DNA from: Methyloligella sp.
GTDB lineage: Bacteria; Pseudomonadota; Alphaproteobacteria; Rhizobiales; JALUTE01
Reading direction: 5' to 3'
DNA length: 7,119 nt
Assembly: GCA_027058255.1 (NCBI GenBank)
Contig: JALUTE010000533.1
Span: forward strand, 1-7,119
In this document: piece by piece, positions 1-6,232 of the stretch
Layout: each line of letters begins with the position of its first letter
Position numbering within the stretch: the first letter of the stretch is position 1
The notes under the pieces: model-generated
Database searches by the model: none
What the model was told of the DNA's origin: nothing
Seen by the model: only the letters and a program-made list of their open reading frames with translations
Position numbers and translations under genes: made by a program

Positions 1-76
1 CTGCGCGCCGTCGCGCTGCAGGAAGCAGGGCATGGTGCGCACCTTGCCCTGCTTCCTGCAGCGCGACGGCGCGCAG
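1..76. repeat. 76-bp near-perfect palindrome at the window edge
   Basis: Bases 1-32 are the exact reverse complement of bases 45-76. The central GGTGCGCACC (34-43) is itself a palindrome. The only mismatch in all 38 pairs is T33 against T44. The right arm lies inside the rsmB coding region and encodes plausible RsmB sequence, whereas the left arm does not. The most economical reading is a fold-back copy made during library preparation, amplification or assembly, with the hairpin primed at the natural 10-bp palindrome. A genuine long inverted repeat cannot be excluded from the sequence alone. The palindrome may extend left of base 1. Confidence 0.9.
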
Positions 77-142
77 GCGGCGCTTTCGGGCATGGACGGG
101 TTCTTCGTGGCGCGGCTCAGGCGCGCGAACGGGGCTGAATAA
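2..142 (+). CDS. rsmB: 16S rRNA (cytosine-C5)-methyltransferase RsmB, C-terminal fragment
   Basis: This is the 3' end of a gene cut by the window edge. The readable C-terminus contains GMVRTLPCFL followed by SGMDGFFVARLRR and stops at TAA 140-142. Both blocks are the classic end of RsmB/Sun/NOL1-type methyltransferases, where an RTLP segment precedes G(G/M)(L/M)DGFFxARLRR. RsmB methylates C967 of 16S rRNA in the cytoplasm, using SAM. The catalytic cysteines lie upstream and are not in the window. Only the part from about base 29 onward looks like RsmB. The preceding codons (CAPSRCRKQ) are the mirror arm of a near-perfect palindrome and may not be genuine coding sequence. The next gene on the same strand starts 65 bp downstream, which fits cotranscription with the heparinase-like gene and purH. 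The family call is fairly secure. The choice of RsmB over a close paralogue rests on the C-terminus and gene context only. Confidence 0.8.
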   Translation, partial: CAPSRCRKQGMVRTLPCFLQRDGAQAALSGMDGFFVARLRRANGAE

Positions 143-153
143 CGGGGCTGAAT
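128..153 (+). repeat. 13-bp perfect tandem duplication across the rsmB stop codon
   Basis: The unit AACGGGGCTGAAT occurs twice back to back, at 128-140 and 141-153, with no mismatch. The first copy encodes the last residues NGAE of RsmB and supplies the T of the TAA stop. With a single copy the reading would be NGAE followed by TGA, so the duplication leaves the protein unchanged and only swaps the stop codon. It looks like a recent slippage event in a neutral position, or a local assembly artefact. Confidence 0.9.
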
Positions 154-207
154 GAGGTGGTGCCCGCATGGGGCCCGCGCGGCGCTGACGGACGAGAGAG
201 CGGTGCG

Positions 208-1932
208 ATGGATGTGCGCGAGGAAGCCAGGCTGGCGGCATTGGCGCTCGAGCGGCTCGGGCGGCGGGCCATGGGACATGTGCTGCGCTCGAAGGTCCTG
301 CGCTGGCGCTATGGCGGCCCGCCGGCGGACCAGCTTCTGCTGGTGCCGCAGGATCTGCGCACGGCCGACCCCAGCTTCGCCGTGGAGCTCGCCAACGGCC
401 ATTTCGGGCTCGCCGGGGCGCTGGCGCTCACCGGCGGCGGCTCGCCCTTCGCCATCCGCCCGCCAAGCGCCGAATGGCAGAAGGAGCTCCTCGGCTTCGG
501 GTGGCTGAGGCACTTGCGCGCGGCCTGCCTGAGCGGCGATGCGGAGGCGCGGGAGACGGCGCTCTCGCTGGTTCGCGACTGGATACGACGTGCGCGCCGG
601 CCGCACGGGCCGGGATGGGAGGCGGCCATCGTCGCCCGCAGGCTCATCTCGTGGCTCTCCCATTCGGGCTTTCTTCTCGAGGGGGCCAGCCAGCGCGACT
701 ATGACGCGCTTCTGAGAAGCCTCGACATGCAGATGCGCTATCTCGGCGGCGCTCTGCACGAGATGCCGGCCGGGGCGCCGCGGCTCACGGCCCTGACTGC
801 GCTCGTCATGGCGGGGCTCGCCATCGCCGACCAGGAGCACGTTCTGGACGAGCACGAGCGCCCGTTCATTGCCGAGCTCGAGCGCCAGATCGAGGCCGAT
901 GGCGCCCATGTCAGCCGTAACACGGGCGTTCTGATCGAGCTTCTGCTCGACCTTCTGCCCCTGCGCCAGTGCTTCGCCGTGCGCGACCGATTGGTGCCCG
1001 ACGCACTCGATGCGGCCATCGCGCGCGCCCTTGCCATGCTGCGGCACATGCGGCTCGGCGATGGGCATCTGGCCCGCTTCAACGGCGTGGGCGCGACGGC
1101 AACGGACGCGCTTGCGACCGTGCTCGCCTATGACGAGACCCAGGGCGTGGAGCTGCCGCGTGAGACGCGGGGTGGCTATTGCCGCCTGCAACGCCGGCAG
1201 AGCCTTCTCATCATGGACGCCGCACCGCCACCGCCGCTGGTGCTGGCGGGAGAGGCGCATGCCGGCGCCCTCTCCTTCGAGCTCAGCTCGGGGCGCCATC
1301 CGCTCATCGTCAATTGCGGCGCGCCCGGCCCTGCGCACCAGGACTGGCGGCTCACGGCCCGGGCGACCGCCTCCCATTCCACGCTCACCCTGGACGATAG
1401 CTCCTCGGCCCGCCTGGTGCGCCGGAGCGGCCTCGAGCGCCATATCGGCGCGCCACCGCTGGCGGGCCCCACGCGAGTCGAGCGCCGGATCGAGGAGCCG
1501 GGCGAGGGGGCCATTGCCGTCGAGGCCTGGCATGACGGCTATCTGGGCGCGCTCGGCCTCATTCACGAGCGCCGGCTGCGACTCGATGCCATGGGCCATG
1601 TGCTGGAGGGGGAGGACCGGCTGCGCCTTGCAAGCCGCGGGGCACGCATTGCCAGTGCCGGCGAGCCGGCCGTGTCCTTCGCCGTGCATTTCCACCTGCA
1701 CCCGGCGGTCGAGGCGACGCTCGCCGAAGATGCAGGCCGGGTTCGTCTGCGCCTTGTCGATGGACATGTCTGGCATTTCGAGGCGGTGGGTCTCGTGCCG
1801 CTGCTGGAGGAGAGCGTCTACCTTGCCGAGTTCTCCGGGCCGCGGCGGTCGGTGCAGATCGTCCTGCGCGGCACGGCCCGCGGCGAGACGTCCATCGCAT
1901 GGCGATTGGCGCGCGTGCCCGACTCGGGCTAG
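208..1932 (+). CDS. Heparinase II/III family protein
   Basis: The 574-residue product resembles the heparinase II/III-like proteins often encoded between rsmB and purH in alphaproteobacteria. Residues 1 to about 310 look alpha-helical, as expected for the alpha/alpha-toroid half, and include LLVPQDLRTADPS (43-56), GFGWLRHLRAA (96-106), ARRLISWL (143-150) and SRNTGVLIELLLDLLPLRQ (236-254). From about 325 onward the sequence is beta-rich, matching the Hepar_II_III C-terminal domain, with HAGALSFEL (351-359) and RATASHSTLTLDD (385-397). By family analogy, His390 in the SHSTL block corresponds to the HNT-motif histidine. Family members are polysaccharide lyases that cleave uronic-acid-containing chains by beta-elimination, but the substrate of this subfamily is unknown to me. 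I see no signal peptide. ATG 208 is preferred because GAGAGAG lies at 194-200. GTG 157 would add 17 residues without family support. The gene ends 43 bp before purH. Confidence 0.88.
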   Translation: MDVREEARLAALALERLGRRAMGHVLRSKVLRWRYGGPPADQLLLVPQDLRTADPSFAVELANGHFGLAGALALTGGGSPFAIRPPSAEWQKELLGFGWLRHLRAACLSGDAEARETALSLVRDWIRRARRPHGPGWEAAIVARRLISWLSHSGFLLEGASQRDYDALLRSLDMQMRYLGGALHEMPAGAPRLTALTALVMAGLAIADQEHVLDEHERPFIAELERQIEADGAHVSRNTGVLIELLLDLLPLRQCFAVRDRLVPDALDAAIARALAMLRHMRLGDGHLARFNGVGATATDALATVLAYDETQGVELPRETRGGYCRLQRRQSLLIMDAAPPPPLVLAGEAHAGALSFELSSGRHPLIVNCGAPGPAHQDWRLTARATASHSTLTLDDSSSARLVRRSGLERHIGAPPLAGPTRVERRIEEPGEGAIAVEAWHDGYLGALGLIHERRLRLDAMGHVLEGEDRLRLASRGARIASAGEPAVSFAVHFHLHPAVEATLAEDAGRVRLRLVDGHVWHFEAVGLVPLLEESVYLAEFSGPRRSVQIVLRGTARGETSIAWRLARVPDSG

Positions 1933-1975
1933 GTGAGCGCAAGGTCACTCACATCAGCGACAGGGGGCGGACATC

Positions 1976-3580
1976 ATGGCGGAGGAGAAGGCGAGGCACG
2001 CGATCCGGCGCGCCCTCATCTCGGTCTCGGACAAGACGGGGCTCGAGGAGTTCGCGCGCACGCTGGCGCAGAAATGGGGCGTCGAGATCGTCTCGACGGG
2101 CGGCACGGCGCGGGCGCTCGCCGAGGCGGGCATCGCGGTGCGGGACGTCGCCGATGTGACGGGCTTTCCCGAGATGATGAATGGGCGCCTCAAGACCCTG
2201 CATCCCAAGGTGCATGGCGGCCTTCTGGCCCTCAGGGACGATGAGAGCCATATGGCCGCGGCCGAGGCGCATGGCATCGCCATGATCGACCTTTTGGTGG
2301 TCAATCTCTACCCCTTCGAGGAGACGGTGGCGGGCGGCGGCGATTTCGCCACCTGCATCGAGAATATCGACATTGGCGGGCCGGCCATGATCCGGGCGGC
2401 GGCGAAGAATCACGGCCATGTGACCGTCATCGTCGATCCGGCGGATTACGACAAGCTGCTCGGCGACATGGACCAGCACGGGGGCACCACCTGCGCCAAG
2501 CTCCGCCGCAAGATGGCGCAGAAGGCCTTCGCCCTCACCGCACGCTATGACGGGGCCATCTCCAACTGGCTGGGGGCCATCGTCGACAATCCGGACGGAA
2601 AGGCCGAGGGGCTGCCCCGCACCTTCACGATGCAGTTCACCAAGCGCCAGGCCATGCGCTATGGAGAGAACCCGCACCAGGAGGCCGCCTTCTTCGAGGC
2701 GGCGCGCGGCGCCGGGGAGGCCTGCATCGCCACGGCGCGCCAGTTCCAGGGCAAGGCGCTCTCCTACAACAACATCGCCGACACGGATGCGGCCCTCGAA
2801 TGCGTCAAGCAGTTCGATCGAGAGACGGAGGGGCCGGCCTGCGTGATCGTCAAGCATGCCAATCCGTGCGGCGTGGCGCTGGGCGAGAGCATGCTTGCGG
2901 CCTATGAGCGGGCCTTCGCCACGGATCCCGAATCGGCATTCGGCGGCATCATCGCCTTCAACGGCCTGCTCGACGGCGAGACGGCGGCGGCCGTTGTCGA
3001 GCGGCAATTCGTCGAGGTGATCGTGGCGCCCGAGGTCAGTGAGGCGGCCGCCGAGGCGGTGGCGAAGAAGAAGAACGTCCGCCTGCTGGAGACCGGCGCC
3101 TGGCCCGCAGAGCCGGCGGCGCGGCTCGATTGCAGGACGGTCAATGGCGGGCTCCTGGTGCAGGAGGCCGATCTTGCCCTCTATGACAAGCTCGAGGTGG
3201 TGAGCGCGCGCGCGCCGAGCGAGGCGGAGATGGCGGACCTCCTGTTTGCCTGGAAGGTTGCCAAGTTCGTGAAGTCCAATGCCATCGTCTATGCCAGGGC
3301 GGGGCAGACCATCGGCGTCGGCGCCGGGCAGATGAGCCGGGTGAACTCGGCGCGGATCGCCGCCATCAAGGCCGAGCATGCGGGCCTCGAGATCGAGGGA
3401 TCGGTGGTGGCCTCGGACGCCTTCTTCCCCTTTGCGGACGGGCTGGAGCAGGCCGCCTCGGTCGGCGCGACGGCGGTCATTCAGCCCGGCGGCTCGATCC
3501 GCGACGAGGAGGTGATCGCGGCAGCCGACAAGGCGGGCATCGCCATGGTCTTCACCGGCATGCGCCATTTCCGGCATTAG
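1976..3580 (+). CDS. purH: Bifunctional AICAR formyltransferase/IMP cyclohydrolase PurH
   Basis: PurH catalyses the last two steps of IMP synthesis in the cytoplasm: formyl transfer from 10-formyltetrahydrofolate to AICAR, then ring closure of FAICAR to IMP. The 534-residue length is normal for a complete enzyme. The N-terminal cyclohydrolase domain (about 1-200) shows SVSDKTG (16-22), STGGTA (40-45), FPEMMNGRLKTLHPKVHGG (64-82), NLYPFE (110-115) and ENIDIGGPAMIRAAAKNH (129-146). The transformylase domain shows RYGENPHQ (228-235), SYNNIADTDAA (263-273), the catalytic Lys-His in KHANPCG (293-299), SAFGG (320-324), FVKSNAIV (431-438), GAGQMSR (449-455), DAFFPF (481-486), QPGGS (503-507) and the typical ending TGMRHFRH. 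ATG 1976 follows AGGGGG (1962-1967) at 8-nt spacing. The 43-bp gap after the heparinase-like gene suggests cotranscription. No riboswitch is evident. The stop codon overlaps that of the convergent permease gene. Confidence 0.98.
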   Translation: MAEEKARHAIRRALISVSDKTGLEEFARTLAQKWGVEIVSTGGTARALAEAGIAVRDVADVTGFPEMMNGRLKTLHPKVHGGLLALRDDESHMAAAEAHGIAMIDLLVVNLYPFEETVAGGGDFATCIENIDIGGPAMIRAAAKNHGHVTVIVDPADYDKLLGDMDQHGGTTCAKLRRKMAQKAFALTARYDGAISNWLGAIVDNPDGKAEGLPRTFTMQFTKRQAMRYGENPHQEAAFFEAARGAGEACIATARQFQGKALSYNNIADTDAALECVKQFDRETEGPACVIVKHANPCGVALGESMLAAYERAFATDPESAFGGIIAFNGLLDGETAAAVVERQFVEVIVAPEVSEAAAEAVAKKKNVRLLETGAWPAEPAARLDCRTVNGGLLVQEADLALYDKLEVVSARAPSEAEMADLLFAWKVAKFVKSNAIVYARAGQTIGVGAGQMSRVNSARIAAIKAEHAGLEIEGSVVASDAFFPFADGLEQAASVGATAVIQPGGSIRDEEVIAAADKAGIAMVFTGMRHFRH

Positions 3581-5034
3581 TCGGTGGCGAGGCGGGGCGG
3601 GCGCACGCGGGTCATGAGGGCGAAACCGGCGAGGAGGAAAAGGGCGATGACGGCGACGCCCATGCGCTGGTCGCCCGCCGCCGCCGTCACCGTGCCCACC
3701 AGCAGGGGCGCGGCAAAGGACGTCACCTTGCCCGAGAAGGCGAAGAGGCCGAAATACTGGGTCATGCGATCCTCGGGGGCGAGGCGGGCGAGAAAGCTGC
3801 GGCTCGCGGACTGGAGCGGGCCTGCCATCAGGCCGATCACCGAGGCGCAGGCGAGATAGGCAAGCTCCGCGGGCGAGGAGAGGGGCGCGCGGCCCGGAGC
3901 CGGGGGCGTGATCTCCATGACGCCAAAGAGCCGGTCCGGCGCGATTGCGAGAATGCCGAAGGCGCCCGCCAGAATGAGCAGCAGCGTCGTCAAGATCACC
4001 GGCTTGGCACCGAGGCGATCATCGAGCACGCCGCCGATCACCGCCCCCACACCCGCCGTCACCGCGAGCAGGATGCCGAAGAGGCCGAGCTCCGTGGCCT
4101 GCCAGCCGAAGAGGCTCGCACCGTAAATGCCGCCGAAGACGAAAACCGCGCCGAGGCCATCCACATAGAACATGCGCGCGAGCAGAAAGAGCGCCGCATC
4201 CGGGTGGCCGGGCAGGGTGCGCAGCGTCTGCATCAGATCGTGCAGGCTGGCCGCAAGCAGGCCGGTGCTCGCGCCAGCGCCCTCTCCAGAGGCCCGTGTT
4301 GGCGGATGGTCGGGCGTGAAGAGGAAGAGCGGCAGAACGAACACCGCATACCAGAGGGCGGAGACGGGCCCGACGAGGCGATCGGCCTCGCGTGAGGGGC
4401 CATCGAGCGCAATCACGGGGCTCGTGCCGAGCAGGGTCTTTCCGCTCGCGGGATCGGCGATGACGAGGCCCACCATGGCAACCAGGGCGATGAGCCCGCC
4501 CGCATAGCCCACGGCCCAGCCCGTGCCCGAGAGCCGGCCGAGCTGACGGGGCGGGACCAGGTCCGGCATCATGGCATTGGTGAGCACGGTGGCGAACTCG
4601 ACCGCGACGGTCGCCACCACGATGGCGAGCAGGATCAGCGCAAGGCGCCCGCCCGCCGCCTCGCCGGGGCTTGCGAACCAGAGCGCACCCATGCCAGCGA
4701 CAGCGAAGAGGGAGCAGAGCGCGATCCAGGGCTTGCGCCGGCCGGAGCGGTCGGCGATGGCGCCGAGGGGCGGGCTCAAGAGCGCCGTCAGCAGGCCCGC
4801 CGCCGCCACGGTCCAGCCCCAGATGGCCTGGCCGCGCACCGCATCCCCCACGAAGCCGGCGACGAAATAGGGCGCGAAGAGAAAGGTCGTGATCAGCGTA
4901 TAGAAGGGCTGCGCCGCCCAGTCGAACAGCACCCAGCCGGCGAGAGCGGGCCAGGAGGCGTGCCCCTTTCGCGCTTGGCCGCGATGGCTGCGACCGGTCT
5001 CGCGGGCGGATTCGCGCTGGCTTTCCTGCCTCAC
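3577..5034 (-). CDS. MFS transporter, UMF1/ATG22-like family
   Basis: This 485-residue integral membrane protein has about 12 hydrophobic segments, as expected of a major facilitator permease. The UMF1 (ATG22-like) subfamily is indicated by GWVLFDWAAQPFYTLITTF (33-51), a variant of the usual GWxLYDWANSAF start. MFS motif A is visible between TM2 and TM3 as GAIADRSGRRKPW (91-103), with a counterpart GGVLDDRLGAKP in the second half (335-346). The C-terminal SRSFLARLAPEDRMTQYFGLF (411-431) is also typical. Bacterial substrates of this family are poorly known and none can be deduced here. Residues 1-26 form a charged cytoplasmic tail. The start codon is GTG (5034-5032), overlapping the upstream nuclease TGA as GTGA, so translation is probably coupled. 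GGGGG lies a few bases upstream as a possible ribosome site. There is no other plausible in-frame start before TM1. Confidence 0.9.
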   Translation of the reverse strand: MRQESQRESARETGRSHRGQARKGHASWPALAGWVLFDWAAQPFYTLITTFLFAPYFVAGFVGDAVRGQAIWGWTVAAAGLLTALLSPPLGAIADRSGRRKPWIALCSLFAVAGMGALWFASPGEAAGGRLALILLAIVVATVAVEFATVLTNAMMPDLVPPRQLGRLSGTGWAVGYAGGLIALVAMVGLVIADPASGKTLLGTSPVIALDGPSREADRLVGPVSALWYAVFVLPLFLFTPDHPPTRASGEGAGASTGLLAASLHDLMQTLRTLPGHPDAALFLLARMFYVDGLGAVFVFGGIYGASLFGWQATELGLFGILLAVTAGVGAVIGGVLDDRLGAKPVILTTLLLILAGAFGILAIAPDRLFGVMEITPPAPGRAPLSSPAELAYLACASVIGLMAGPLQSASRSFLARLAPEDRMTQYFGLFAFSGKVTSFAAPLLVGTVTAAAGDQRMGVAVIALFLLAGFALMTRVRPPRLATD

Positions 5035-5993
5035 GAGCGCCCCCGCAGGTCAAGCGCCCATGGCCGTGGGCCATGGATGGGCACGAGCTCGGGGCCAGGG
5101 GGCGCATCGCCCGGCCGTGCGGGCGCGGGGCGCGGTGCGGGCGGGCGCAGGGGCGGCGCGGGCCGCAGGCCGGGCCTGGGCCGCAGGCGGGGCCGCGGTC
5201 GCGCTCCCGTCAGCCGCTCGATCTGCTCCGGGTGGGTGGCGCGGATCGCCGGGCCGTTCTTCTCGATCAGCCAGCCGCGCACGCGAATGCGCTGGCCCTC
5301 GAGCGCCATGAGGTCGAAGCCCGCGCGCGCGAAACGGCGCGCATCGCGCCGCTCGACAATGACCGTGAAGTCTTGGCGCCAGTCGGGCCCGAAATTGAGA
5401 TAGATGCGCCCGCGCGCCCGGCCGACGGCCAGCACCCGGCCCTCGACGATCTGGAAGGTGTAGCGATAGGCCAGCAGGGCGCGCCAGCGGGCCGCGCTGC
5501 GGATGCGATAGGCGGCATGGCGCCAGAGGCCGAGGCGGGCACGGCGGGCGGCGCGCTCGGCCGCGAGCAGGGCCGGGGCGCAAGCGCGGCTGTCGACAAA
5601 GGAGTAGACACGGGCATGGCCCGCGCGCACGAGACGCTGCTGCACCCAGACGGGCGGGCCGCCATCGGACGGCTTCACATGCAGATGGGCGAGCCAGCGC
5701 CCGTGCCGGTCCTTGCGAAGGCCCGTGAAGGAAAGCCGCACGGAGCGGCCGGCCACGAGCGCCGCAAGGGCCTTGCGGGCGGCCTCGGCCGGCGGCCAGG
5801 GCGGGCGCGCCGAGGGATCCGGCGCCTTGCCGAACAGGAAAGGCCGTTTGGGCGCAAGAATGTTGACGAGCCGCACGATCGAGCCATCGTCGAGCAGAAC
5901 CTGATCGCCCGAGAGCACACGGACCACCGAGCGCTCCGGTCCGCGCACCCGCTTGCAGTCGGGCGCGGTTTGCGCCCCGGCGCTGCTCGCCAT
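5031..5993 (-). CDS. Thermonuclease-like (SNase-fold) protein, probably exported
   Basis: Numbered from ATG 5993, the product has 320 residues. Residues about 22-160 match the staphylococcal-nuclease OB-fold: VLSGDQVLLDDGSIVRLVNI (26-45), DRHGRWLAHLHV (95-106), and WVQQRLVRAGHARVYSF (116-132). A second conserved block runs from about 179 to 260 (YLNFGPDWRQDFTV, HPEQIERL), as in alphaproteobacterial thermonuclease-family proteins. The tail (263-320) is low-complexity Pro/Arg/Ala. Aligned by eye to S. aureus nuclease, D30, R41 and R99 match D21, R35 and R87, but D40 and E43 become L46 and K49, so nuclease activity is doubtful. Upstream in-frame codons (6053-5994) plus the first eight residues form a signal peptide: a basic FFSRASR stretch, the core LGLALVWLSAMA, and an AGA cleavage motif before QTAPDC. 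The true start is therefore probably near 6053-6059 at a non-canonical codon. ATG 5993 has no Shine-Dalgarno sequence. The stop overlaps the permease start. Confidence 0.85.
   Translation of the reverse strand: MASSAGAQTAPDCKRVRGPERSVVRVLSGDQVLLDDGSIVRLVNILAPKRPFLFGKAPDPSARPPWPPAEAARKALAALVAGRSVRLSFTGLRKDRHGRWLAHLHVKPSDGGPPVWVQQRLVRAGHARVYSFVDSRACAPALLAAERAARRARLGLWRHAAYRIRSAARWRALLAYRYTFQIVEGRVLAVGRARGRIYLNFGPDWRQDFTVIVERRDARRFARAGFDLMALEGQRIRVRGWLIEKNGPAIRATHPEQIERLTGARPRPRLRPRPGLRPAPPLRPPAPRPAPARPGDAPPGPELVPIHGPRPWALDLRGRS
5160..5195 (-). repeat. Two 18-bp in-frame repeats in the nuclease Pro/Arg tail
   Basis: Bases 5160-5177 and 5178-5195 are identical at 16 of 18 positions. The length is a multiple of three, and the repeat encodes successive six-residue units of the type PGLRPA and PPLRPP in the C-terminal tail. 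This points to expansion of the low-complexity tail by in-frame slippage. The surrounding stretch (about 5058-5207) is extremely GC-rich and encodes only Pro, Arg, Ala, Gly and a few other residues. Confidence 0.6.
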
Positions 5994-6059
5994 GGCCGAG
6001 AGCCAGACAAGGGCGAGCCCGAGACGGCTCGCTCTCGAGAAAAAGCGGGGCGTGATGAT

Positions 6060-6065
6060 CTCCTT
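6060..6065 (-). promoter_or_regulatory. Strong Shine-Dalgarno (AAGGAG) for the nuclease-like gene
   Basis: On the minus strand AAGGAG reads from 6065 to 6060 and is followed by ATC ATC ACG CCC in the nuclease reading frame. The spacing suits ACG (6053-6051, 6 nt) or, less well, the second ATC (6056-6054, 3 nt). No ATG, GTG or TTG lies in frame between this site and ATG 5993, 66 bases further on. The site sits just ahead of the encoded signal peptide, which argues that it is the real ribosome-binding site. Confidence 0.55.
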
Positions 6066-6142
6066 GCCTCCCGGACGAGCGCTCCCGGCCCCATGGGCGA
6101 GGAGCCGCCTGCGGGGCGGCCATGCCCCGCTCGGATATCGAG

Positions 6143-6172
6143 ACGATAGGATTATTGCCTCGCCTTTGCCAA
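6143..6172 (-). promoter_or_regulatory. Possible sigma-70-type promoter for the nuclease-permease unit
   Basis: On the minus strand, TTGGCA (6172-6167) is followed after 17-18 bases by CTATCG or TATCGT (about 6149-6143). The -35 element differs from TTGACA at one position, and the -10 resembles the CTAT-type alphaproteobacterial element. It lies in the least GC-rich patch of the divergent intergenic region (roughly 6132-6190) and would give a leader of about 80 nt before the Shine-Dalgarno-linked start. This is a by-eye match only. I found no equally good promoter for the divergent dioxygenase gene. Confidence 0.3.
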
Positions 6173-6232
6173 GCCGCTTCCATTCTCAAGGGCGGGTGAG
6201 AGCCGAGGCACGCGCGGGGAAGGATGGATGCG

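Noticed and set aside
1..76. Palindrome considered as an intrinsic terminator or integron/attachment site
   Set aside because: It overlaps coding sequence for the RsmB C-terminus, has no T-tract and no integrase gene nearby. A fold-back copy at a contig edge explains it more simply.
1010..1936. Plus-strand 308-codon frame inside the heparinase-like gene
   Set aside because: It is an out-of-frame shadow with Arg/Ser/Ala-rich composition. The host frame has continuous family similarity through this region.
1933..1952. GTGAG/CTCAC inverted repeat between the heparinase-like gene and purH, considered as a terminator or operator
   Set aside because: The stem is only 5 bp with a 10-nt loop and no T-tract. 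This is expected by chance and does not suit a terminator inside a likely operon.
1949..3577. Minus-strand open frame of 542 codons opposite purH
   Set aside because: It is a frame shadow of purH. The plus-strand product carries every PurH motif over its full length, and the antisense product is His/Arg/Gly-rich with no recognisable domain.
6143..6194. Plus-strand promoter for the dioxygenase gene, using TTGCCT or TTGCCA as the -35
   Set aside because: No acceptable -10 hexamer lies 16-18 bases downstream of either candidate.
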